Shown: positions 1 to 6,528 of the stretch, piece after piece
How the letters are laid out: each line of letters opens with the position of its first letter
Position numbering within the stretch: position 1 is the stretch's first letter
From: a bacterium
Lineage (GTDB): Bacteria; Chlamydiota; Chlamydiia; Chlamydiales; SM23-39
DNA: 13,255 bases
Assembly (NCBI GenBank): GCA_021818045.1
Contig: JAKAFF010000017.1
Location: forward strand, 1 to 13,255
Direction of reading: 5' to 3'
The notes under the pieces: generated by a model
The model's input: the letters and a program-made list of their open reading frames with translations, nothing else
What the model was told of the DNA's origin: nothing
Database searches by the model: none
Position numbers and translations under genes: made by a program

Positions 1-126
1 CAAAGCACATAGTTCGAGAAAAATATGTGCAGGTTTAGCATCTAACGCCTCTTCCTCGCTCAACTCTGAATCGCCGAATAATGAACAGGCCAGCAAACAA
101 GAACCTAAGAATAGTGAAGTCTTCAT
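1..126 (-). CDS. Putative lipoprotein, N-terminal 42 residues only
   Basis: The minus strand is open from ATG at 124-126 to the window edge, so 42 codons are visible and the C-terminus is missing. The protein begins MKTSLFLGSCLLACSLFGDS: a short basic start, a hydrophobic stretch, and LLAC at residues 11-14, which fits a lipobox with Cys14 as the lipidated residue. Acidic sequence follows (SELSEEEALD). I infer an envelope lipoprotein; the part seen does not identify a family. There is no Shine-Dalgarno (SD) sequence before the ATG, while a TTGACA -35 element lies at 157-162 with a weak -10 at 134-139, putting the predicted transcription start at or next to the start codon. It is divergent from the gene at 252. 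Confidence 0.6.
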   Translation of the reverse strand, partial: MKTSLFLGSCLLACSLFGDSELSEEEALDAKPAHIFLELCAL

Positions 127-133
127 GAAATGC

Positions 134-162
134 AAGTTACGGGAGAGAAAAAAAATTGTCAA
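134..162 (-). promoter_or_regulatory. Sigma-70-type promoter for the lipoprotein gene
   Basis: On the minus strand TTGACA (157-162) is separated by 17 bases from TAACTT (134-139). The -35 is perfect; the -10 matches TATAAT at only three of six positions. The predicted start of transcription, about 7 bases downstream, falls at 126-127, the first base of the ATG, so the mRNA would be nearly leaderless. Confidence 0.4.
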
Positions 163-195
163 ACGCTCTCAGTAAAAAGTTTTAGTAAAAAAATA

Positions 196-224
196 TTTTA
201 AAAAAAACTTTAGACATTTAGAAT
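196..224 (+). promoter_or_regulatory. Weak promoter candidate for the PP2C-like gene
   Basis: TAGAAT at 219-224 is a good -10; the partner 17 bases upstream (TTTTAA, 196-201) is poor. The preceding 50 bases are very A/T-rich and could act as an UP-type element. A start near 231 would give a 5' leader of about 20 nt containing the AGGAGG at 240-245. Confidence 0.3.
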
Positions 225-251
225 GCTCCCTCACATCAAAGGAGGCAAGTT

Positions 252-2189
252 ATGGGAGAAGTTTTGGGAATACCGCGTGGCATGGGCGAGATCGCGCCTC
301 CACTTGCGCAGATGGTTCCATTGTCCGCGAGCACGATCACGTGGCAGTCTAAAATCACTTTGCTCGCAGTATCTTTACTGGCGCATGCTAGAGCCATTAC
401 GACGCTTGCGCTGTATGTGTTGGCTCACTTGGTGACAAAAAATCCGGCTCGCCTGGATTTGCTTAAAGGATCCATGTTGGCCCATTATGCGTTTAGTATG
501 AAGGCATTTGCGGCTGTATTTCATGCAGATGGATTAGTTGCGTTGCGTGCGATGTTAGATGTTCCGCAACAGCTGCCTGTTGTAGTTCCAGAGGCATTAG
601 CTGTCGTAGCTGCAGCGCCGCCACCCCCTCCTCAAGCACAGGTGCCTCCAGCCGTAGAGGCAGTAGGAGCTCCAGTAGCGCCAGCAGTCGACTTGCCTGC
701 TCTCCCTCATCCGCCCCTCGTTGAACAGGTGCTGTTTCCTCTAGTGGACCATGCCCAAATGGAAGCTTCTCTGAGGCGTTCGCGTGAAGCGGCAGTAGCG
801 CAGATGCAGGCTGAAAGGCCAATGGGTTTTGCATACGCACCCGCATCTGCTAGAAGAGTGGATTTTGATGTTCTAGCTGTTGGAGATGCATTTCAAGCCG
901 CAGCATTTCAAAGTGAGCAACCAAATGCTTCCCTTTATTTGGCGGAAAATTTTTTGGTTGCAGGTCAAGAGATGCTTTTATGCGGTGTTGTTGAGCCTCA
1001 TGGGCGTGTGGAAGCCGCCCAGTTTATTAAAGTGCACTTGCGAAGGACTTTTGAGGAGATTTTGGCAAGCCTTCCAAATAATTTGACTCAAGATGAAGCG
1101 GTTTTTCATGCGCTCAGACAGCTTTTCCAGTGTCTACATGAGCGTTTTTTGGTCGAAAAGAGGCAGGTGCTTGATGTAGAGCAGAGACGTTGGTTAGTTG
1201 AGACGGGTGCTACCTGTATTGTATCTCTCATAGTAGGCGAAGAGATTTGGACAGCAAGTCTTGGGGGCGGTGGAGCATTGCAGGTCACAAGGGATGGGGG
1301 ATTTGCACCTCTAGGTGTCCGCTCGGAAGTGGTGCAAGACGATCCGTTGCAAGAGGCAATTTTTATTCAATCGGTTGGCTTTGCAGATAGAGCGAACTTA
1401 AATCGCGAGCCTGTGATTACCAAAGCGCCTCTTCTGCCTGAGGCGACTTTATTTTGGTGGGGTCATAAGCTCTTTGAGCATTGCTCTACCGAAGAAATTG
1501 TCCATGCGCTGACTGTGGAGCAATCTGAGCCCAGAGAGCTTGTGTATAGCATTGCTTTGTCTGCACAGCGCGGTATGGAGGTGCCTTTGACCTGCCTATT
1601 GTTGAAAGCAGCCCCTCCCTCAAGGCCTGGGTCGCCGTTTTCAGTTGTATCTGCAAAGGAGCAATCGGAAGAGCTCGACATTTCAGTGAGAGGGGCTCCC
1701 GTTGTGATAGAGATCCAGACGGGGCAACAACCTCCCGGACCAGACGATACAGTGGATACTGAGATTGATCAATTCTTGGCGGCGATGGGGCCTGCTGCTG
1801 CTACTACCACGCGGGCCGCTTCTTCTACAACTTCTGGTTCAGTCGTGATGGTGGATCGGCCATCTTCTGAAGAAGGAGCCTTGCCTGAGGCGCCAAAGCT
1901 GACAAGAGGATCTCCTTCTGCAACTTCTGGTTCAGCCGTAGTTGTAAGTCCTCCTCCTGAGGCACCCGCTACCGCAAGATCATCGCCCGTTTTAGTCGAG
2001 CCACCAGGTGGTACTCGAGCTAGTTCTCCTGCAACACCCGATGATGAGTGGGTGCGGCCAACGGGGTCTTCTTCTTTAGATTCTGGAACCTTAACTGAAG
2101 CAGCATCTCCTGCTGCACGATCTTCAGGTGCAGGCTCTTTTGTAGTGCTGTCTTCTCCAGAAGAGGGAACGTCGCGGCGCGAACAGTAG
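252..2189 (+). CDS. PP2C-like pseudophosphatase with Ser/Pro-rich tail, candidate effector
   Basis: 645 residues, started at ATG 252 because AGGAGG (240-245) lies 6 bases upstream. Order of parts: a moderately hydrophobic stretch (about 35-62); a Pro/Ala-rich linker (about 107-155) with a five-proline run; a region of about 203-453 that follows the PP2C/PPM fold; and a low-complexity Ser/Pro/Thr/Ala tail (about 455-645). PPM correspondences: QPNAS (223-227) where active enzymes have NED; CGVVEPHGR (244-252) for FGVFDGHGG; GATCIVSLIVGEEIWTASLG (319-338) for the strand pair ending in VGDSR, here LGGGGA; WGHKLFE (403-409) for SDGLWD; and RGMEVPLTCLLL (440-451) for the strand normally carrying DNxT. 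All metal-binding aspartates are absent, so a pseudophosphatase is likely. No classical signal peptide is seen. Type III secretion into the host is inference. The PPM assignment is by eye and could be wrong. Confidence 0.5.
   Translation: MGEVLGIPRGMGEIAPPLAQMVPLSASTITWQSKITLLAVSLLAHARAITTLALYVLAHLVTKNPARLDLLKGSMLAHYAFSMKAFAAVFHADGLVALRAMLDVPQQLPVVVPEALAVVAAAPPPPPQAQVPPAVEAVGAPVAPAVDLPALPHPPLVEQVLFPLVDHAQMEASLRRSREAAVAQMQAERPMGFAYAPASARRVDFDVLAVGDAFQAAAFQSEQPNASLYLAENFLVAGQEMLLCGVVEPHGRVEAAQFIKVHLRRTFEEILASLPNNLTQDEAVFHALRQLFQCLHERFLVEKRQVLDVEQRRWLVETGATCIVSLIVGEEIWTASLGGGGALQVTRDGGFAPLGVRSEVVQDDPLQEAIFIQSVGFADRANLNREPVITKAPLLPEATLFWWGHKLFEHCSTEEIVHALTVEQSEPRELVYSIALSAQRGMEVPLTCLLLKAAPPSRPGSPFSVVSAKEQSEELDISVRGAPVVIEIQTGQQPPGPDDTVDTEIDQFLAAMGPAAATTTRAASSTTSGSVVMVDRPSSEEGALPEAPKLTRGSPSATSGSAVVVSPPPEAPATARSSPVLVEPPGGTRASSPATPDDEWVRPTGSSSLDSGTLTEAASPAARSSGAGSFVVLSSPEEGTSRREQ
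1828..1935 (+). repeat. In-frame 15-nt direct repeat in the Ser-rich tail
   Basis: CAACTTCTGGTTCAG occurs at 1828-1842 and again at 1921-1935, exactly 93 bases (31 codons) apart. Both copies encode Thr-Ser-Gly-Ser before a hydrophobic run (VVMVD, then AVVVS). This points to internal duplication as the origin of the tail. Confidence 0.75.
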
Positions 2190-2194
2190 CTATT

Positions 2195-2229
2195 TTAAAA
2201 GACTCTCCTCTGAGTGAGGAGAGTCTCTT
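2195..2229 (-). terminator. Shared hairpin terminator between convergent genes
   Basis: AGACTCTCCTC (2200-2210) pairs perfectly with GAGGAGAGTCT (2216-2226) around a 5-base loop, an 11-bp stem. On the minus strand the stem is followed by TTTT, a proper intrinsic terminator for the EEP-fold gene ending at 2245. On the plus strand only CTTC follows, so termination of the PP2C-like gene (stop at 2187-2189) would be weaker. Confidence 0.8.
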
Positions 2230-2244
2230 CGATTGCAGACAACA

Positions 2245-3447
2245 TTATGGTTGTATGGTCCAGCTGATTTCAGTCAAGATGCCGTGGTGGTTGGACAGTG
2301 CTGTTTTTGTATCGAAAGTTTGTGAGTTAAATCCTTCGACGAGATGACAATCGTCCATTTTGACTTTTGCCAAAACGGGTAGTGACGAGCCGTCGGCAAG
2401 AGTGCGCTTTACTAAAGATATAAGATCCGATTTGCCATCCGAGGTTTGACACTTCGCATCCCACTGCATTGCTAGTTGGTCGGTGCTTGTCGGATCTTGT
2501 CCTCGATAGCTATGGTGGAAATATTTAGATAAGGCGTCCCTCTCTTCTGGATTATTTAAATTGGCGTTAGTCATGGTAGAAAGCGTTGGCAAAACGCTTT
2601 TTTCCTCAGAAAGTTTATCGATGACTTGGGAGAGACTTTTGATGCGATCCTCTCCTTCCGATTGCAATGTTGTGGCAAAGAACCGGATCACAGGCTCGCC
2701 AAGTCCGTTTTTTAGCGTGAATCGCTCATACGAATCTCCATGAGGCAGTTCGGTATGAGAAAAATCTTCTACTGCATGTTTTGTGATTACCATGCAGCCG
2801 TTTGAATTTTTAAGCGCGCTGCCCCCCATATGTGTGAAAAAATGCGCATAATCGGGTAGGCGTTGAATTAAAGCTTCTGTAAGCGCTGTATCGTGAATGC
2901 CCTGTAGCACAATGACGTCAGGGTTTTCTGCATTGATTTTTTCGACGATTTTTTCTAAGCGCGAACGCCAATGAACAACTCCTCCATTTCGATAACTCAA
3001 GCCCCCATATTCCCCACAAATATCCCAAGAAAGGACGCTGATGTGAGATCGATCAAGCGGTGTTTCTACGGCAGATCCCTTCACGTGTGTGAAGCGGTTT
3101 TTTTGTAGGGCAAATCCCACCACTCGAAAAATTTGGGAGGCAGCCCCTATTACAACAGAGGTTAGTAAGAGATGGGTGCCCGCAAATGCAAAGGCAAGCG
3201 CTGCGCTAGAAAAGATGCAAAAACGCGTTGCGATCTCTTTTACTTTATTTGTCGTATTATCAAATTTCCCCGGATCTAGAGGAGATACAAATCGGTATCG
3301 GAGCATCCCGGACGCCCAACACAGAGGTTCAGCAAAACGGGATGACCAATCGAGAAAGCGACGGTCTAATCCGTCGAATAGAGAATCAGTTTCTTCAAGC
3401 ATGGCATCAACTCTTTTTTTTAAAGAGTGGGAGATCTTGCCAGGCAC
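2245..3447 (-). CDS. Membrane-anchored degenerate EEP-fold protein
   Basis: 400 residues. The start is GTG at 3445-3447, directly after an in-frame TAA, so the protein cannot begin earlier; ATG at 3400-3402 (Met16) is the alternative. A hydrophobic block at about 75-114 splits into two lobes, as in chlamydial Inc membrane proteins. Residues about 135-398 follow the EEP superfamily order: ISVLSWDICG (136-145) for the LTYNI strand, NPDVIVLQGIHD (175-186) for PDxxxLQE, TMTNANLN (291-298) for GDFNA, and ALSNHHG (383-389) for the final SDH. The catalytic set is damaged: Asn to Asp in the first motif, LQE to LQG, the Asp of GDFN gone, SDH to SNH. Hydrolysis of nucleic acid or phosphoesters is therefore doubtful. 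It starts 16 bases after the brnQ stop, without a clear SD, which suggests co-transcription and translational coupling. Anchoring in the inclusion or cell membrane is inference. Confidence 0.55.
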   Translation of the reverse strand: MPGKISHSLKKRVDAMLEETDSLFDGLDRRFLDWSSRFAEPLCWASGMLRYRFVSPLDPGKFDNTTNKVKEIATRFCIFSSAALAFAFAGTHLLLTSVVIGAASQIFRVVGFALQKNRFTHVKGSAVETPLDRSHISVLSWDICGEYGGLSYRNGGVVHWRSRLEKIVEKINAENPDVIVLQGIHDTALTEALIQRLPDYAHFFTHMGGSALKNSNGCMVITKHAVEDFSHTELPHGDSYERFTLKNGLGEPVIRFFATTLQSEGEDRIKSLSQVIDKLSEEKSVLPTLSTMTNANLNNPEERDALSKYFHHSYRGQDPTSTDQLAMQWDAKCQTSDGKSDLISLVKRTLADGSSLPVLAKVKMDDCHLVEGFNSQTFDTKTALSNHHGILTEISWTIQP

Positions 3448-3463
3448 TTATTTTTCTGTAAAC

Positions 3464-4606
3464 CTATATTGCATGTGTCAGCAATTTTAAGACGAGGGCG
3501 ATCGCAGTGGGTATGCGAATCACATTCCAGCCCCACAGCTTTTGGAAGATGCTCAATACGGTTAAAACGATGAGAGCAGGATAAATCACCTCTAGAATAG
3601 GACCCAAGATTTTGGCGATCCCAGAAAATCCCAAAATTGAGGTGGAGAAGGCGATGATGAGTGTGGTTAAAATCGCGAAGCGATTATCGATAGCATCTTT
3701 GACCACTTCTTTGCGCAAAAAATCGGCAAAAAGTGCAGCCAATACAATGGCGGTTGTCAAACAGGCTAGGATGACGGCAATTGCGACAATTGGTGCTGCC
3801 ATTGGGCCTAGGGCTTGCTCGGCGATAAAGCCTAACATCTCTTGAGGCGGGAGAGAAGCGATCTGTGGTGCGTACATGGCACCCAATAGAACGAGAATGC
3901 AATAGATAGATGCAAGCAAAGAGGCGCCGACAAGAGCCGATTTGAGAAAAGTCGACAGCGTGCCATGTCCCTCTGCTGCGCTTTGATCCTTCAAATGCTT
4001 GATCACGAACGCCGAAAAGAAGAATGCAGCGAGCAGATCCATGGTCTGGTAGCCTTGGAAAATACCCGTTTTAAAACTTTCCCAGCCCGCCAAAGTTGCG
4101 CTGACGGGAAGTGGTTTAGATGTCAGTCCAAAAAAAGCAATTGCAGCAAGTGACAGTAAGAGGACAGGGGTTAACAGGGAGCCGAGGATCGGTACGATTC
4201 GTCTTTTTTGGATGGTTAAGAAAAAAATGAATATGCAAGAAAGGGCGCTGAATAGCCACAAAGGGGTCTCGGGGATCAACAGCCGGAATGCCCCGTGGGC
4301 CACAGTAATACACCGAGCGAGGACTCCAAAAGGACCCATCAACGAGAGAGCTACCAATGGAAACCAAAACGTCGCAGGTTTGCCAAAACGGGCAAAAAAT
4401 GTATGAGAATTGCCGTCAAAGAGCATCATCGCTAAAATGCCGAGGAAAGGGACGAGCACGCCCGTGATCAAGATCCCTAGGCTAGCCCATCCAAAATGGG
4501 CCCCGCTCATCTGGCCTACGACCAAAGGAAATACAAGATTGCCAGAGCCGAAAAACATCGAGAACATGGCAAGCCCGGTTGATAAGACTAAAAATCTTCC
4601 TTTCAT
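3464..4606 (-). CDS. brnQ: Branched-chain amino acid transporter, LIVCS family
   Basis: 380 residues from ATG 4604-4606, highly hydrophobic throughout, with about a dozen membrane segments as expected for this cation-coupled importer of leucine, isoleucine and valine. The family's N-terminal signature is clear: FFGSGNLVFPLVVG at residues 18-31. Length is close to the usual figure of slightly over 400. An in-frame ATG ten codons upstream (4634-4636) is rejected because it overlaps the -35 box of a near-consensus promoter whose transcript would begin about at 4606, and because homologous proteins begin close to the first membrane segment. No SD precedes either ATG. An importer of branched-chain amino acids suits an intracellular bacterium that takes them from the host. 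The EEP-fold gene follows 16 bases after the stop. Confidence 0.9.
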   Translation of the reverse strand: MKGRFLVLSTGLAMFSMFFGSGNLVFPLVVGQMSGAHFGWASLGILITGVLVPFLGILAMMLFDGNSHTFFARFGKPATFWFPLVALSLMGPFGVLARCITVAHGAFRLLIPETPLWLFSALSCIFIFFLTIQKRRIVPILGSLLTPVLLLSLAAIAFFGLTSKPLPVSATLAGWESFKTGIFQGYQTMDLLAAFFFSAFVIKHLKDQSAAEGHGTLSTFLKSALVGASLLASIYCILVLLGAMYAPQIASLPPQEMLGFIAEQALGPMAAPIVAIAVILACLTTAIVLAALFADFLRKEVVKDAIDNRFAILTTLIIAFSTSILGFSGIAKILGPILEVIYPALIVLTVLSIFQKLWGWNVIRIPTAIALVLKLLTHAI

Positions 4607-4612
4607 GCGGCC

Positions 4613-4641
4613 ATTATAAATGGGAGGAAGATACATTGCAA
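4613..4641 (-). promoter_or_regulatory. Near-consensus sigma-70 promoter for brnQ
   Basis: On the minus strand TTGCAA (4636-4641), a 17-base spacer, and a perfect TATAAT (4613-4618). Only six bases separate the -10 from the ATG at 4604-4606, so transcription should start on or beside the first base of the coding region. This decides the brnQ start and predicts a leaderless message. Confidence 0.65.
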
Positions 4642-4719
4642 CGGTATCAAATATGGATTGTCATTTTTTGAATAGATGGATAAGATCTTCGGCCATTTAA
4701 AATTTACTTGGGTGATGTT

Positions 4720-6528
4720 ATGTATGGCCTATACCGATTCTTGTTGATCTTGCCCTTAATGCTCTTTGGATATCATACCGATCCTGCAAAAGTGCGCCGC
4801 GCAAAAGAGGCGTTGAGTGGGTTTGATTTGGTTGTGGAAAAAGCTTTATTGGATTTTCAGGTTCCAGGGGTGGCGATCGGTATTGTTGTAGATGGACAAG
4901 TGGTCATGGCCAAGGGGTTTGGACATCGCGATCTAGAAAATCGGCTGCCAGTCAATGAAGAGACGCTGTTTCCTGTCGGCTCTTGTACGAAGGCTTTTAC
5001 CACGTTTCTTGCGGGGAATCTAGTGGATGAGGGGCTGATCAGTTGGGATCAGCCAGTAGTTGATATATTGCCTCAGTTTCGGCTGTGGAATCAGTACGCC
5101 ACTATGAATGTGACGATGCGCGATCTTTTCACCCATCGGACAGGGATGCCTCGGCATGAACTGGTTTGGTACAATTCCCGGATGTCCAAAGAAGAGCTTT
5201 TGAAACGGATCCGTTATTTAGAACCCTCTCATGAAATTCGGGAAAGATACCAGTACATTCAGCTGATGTATTTTGTCGCAGGGTTGGCCATGGAGCAAGT
5301 CACAAAAAAAACATGGGAGCAAATGACAAAAGAAAAGATTTTGGATCCGCTCGGCATGGTTCATACCAATTTTTCAATCGTCGATACCATTCAAGGAGAA
5401 AATTTTGCCTTTCCTTACATCGAAAAAAACGATCAACTGAAGAAGATGAAGTTTCGAGACATCTCCTTGATTGGCCCTGCCGGAAGCCTCAATTCCAATG
5501 TGCTCGATTTGACTCGCTGGGTGGAGATGCAGCTTGCTGGAGGAGTATATAAAAATCAGGCGTTGATTAGCCCTGCTACCCTGCAAGAGCTGCATGCACC
5601 GCAAGTGATTGTCCCTGGAACGCCAGAGTGTCAAGATGCGCTTCTCTATGCCTATGGGATGGGATGGGGGATTTTTTCTTACAAAGGACACTATTTTTTA
5701 AGCCATGATGGGATTTCAGACGGGTTTACCTCGATGGTGGGATTGTTGCCCAACGATGGAGTAGGGATTATTGTGCTGACCAATAGAAATATGACTCCTC
5801 TTTCTCGCTATCTTTCTGTAGAAATTGTCGATCGGATCCTCGATTTGCCCCGCCAAGACGAGCTCAAGAAAGGGGTCGAAAGCGTACGCAAAAAGAAAGA
5901 AATGCAAGCAACAGAGCAAAAAAAAGAGAGCGAGTTGCGAAAAAAGGGAACGTGTCCTTGCCATACGCTGGATGAATATGCGGGCATTTATGAGCACCCT
6001 GGATATGGAAAGTTATCCATTGAATTGGTCGATGGACAGTTGCGCGCGATCTATAACGATTTGACCTTTTTCTTAGAGCATTGGCATTACGACGTATTTA
6101 GTGTTCGCAAAGAGCTGGAGGATATGATCATCTCCTTCGAAGGAACAAAATTTGCATTCTCGAACGGTTCTGATGGGGAAATTAGCACAGTCAGCGTTCC
6201 CTTTGAACCCACTGCTGACGACATCGTATTCACCCGCAGGCCAGAAGAGAGGCACGCCACAATGAGTTATCTCAAGCAATTTACAGGGGCTTACACATTT
6301 TATGGGTACGTGATCGAGATAGTTATCCGCGATCACGCATTAATGGCGATTATACCTGGACAGCCTAACTATGCTCTCGTGCCTATTACAGACAATGAGT
6401 TCCAGGTCAAAGGAATGCTGGGATCTACCGTACGCTTTGTGATGGATCCCACAAATAAGGTATCCGAGGTGCTCCTCGTGCACCCATATGGCACATTTTC
6501 AGCAACACCCCGTAAAGTGTCTCATTAA
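4720..6528 (+). CDS. Serine hydrolase, beta-lactamase/S12 family with DUF3471 domain
   Basis: 602 residues from ATG 4720, preferred over an in-frame TTG at 4708 because GGTGA (4711-4715) lies 4 bases before the ATG. The N-terminus is a signal peptide or anchor (MYGLYRFLLILPLMLFGYH), so it should act in the periplasm or envelope. In numbering from TTG 4708 (subtract 4 for this start): nucleophile motif SCTK at 92-95 in the context FPVGSCTKAFTTF; second motif in RERYQYIQLMYFVAGL (178-193), where the family usually reads QYNNLMY, so YxN has become YIQ; third motif HDG at 333-335 in place of KTG, normal for this esterase/peptidase branch. A Lys/Glu-rich linker (about 384-413) joins the catalytic domain to a DUF3471-type beta domain (about 415-510) and a further beta-rich C-terminal part. 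Substrate unknown; D-amino-acid peptide or ester hydrolysis is typical of the family. The gene ends tail-to-tail with the porin gene. Confidence 0.85.
   Translation: MYGLYRFLLILPLMLFGYHTDPAKVRRAKEALSGFDLVVEKALLDFQVPGVAIGIVVDGQVVMAKGFGHRDLENRLPVNEETLFPVGSCTKAFTTFLAGNLVDEGLISWDQPVVDILPQFRLWNQYATMNVTMRDLFTHRTGMPRHELVWYNSRMSKEELLKRIRYLEPSHEIRERYQYIQLMYFVAGLAMEQVTKKTWEQMTKEKILDPLGMVHTNFSIVDTIQGENFAFPYIEKNDQLKKMKFRDISLIGPAGSLNSNVLDLTRWVEMQLAGGVYKNQALISPATLQELHAPQVIVPGTPECQDALLYAYGMGWGIFSYKGHYFLSHDGISDGFTSMVGLLPNDGVGIIVLTNRNMTPLSRYLSVEIVDRILDLPRQDELKKGVESVRKKKEMQATEQKKESELRKKGTCPCHTLDEYAGIYEHPGYGKLSIELVDGQLRAIYNDLTFFLEHWHYDVFSVRKELEDMIISFEGTKFAFSNGSDGEISTVSVPFEPTADDIVFTRRPEERHATMSYLKQFTGAYTFYGYVIEIVIRDHALMAIIPGQPNYALVPITDNEFQVKGMLGSTVRFVMDPTNKVSEVLLVHPYGTFSATPRKVSH

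Noticed and set aside
176..211. AAAGTTTT / AAAACTTT inverted repeat in the A/T-rich region
   Set aside because: Expected by chance in such A/T-rich sequence and weakly paired.
493..846. 117-codon minus-strand frame inside the PP2C-like gene
   Set aside because: Composition mirrors the Ala/Pro-rich plus-strand coding; no SD and no domain.
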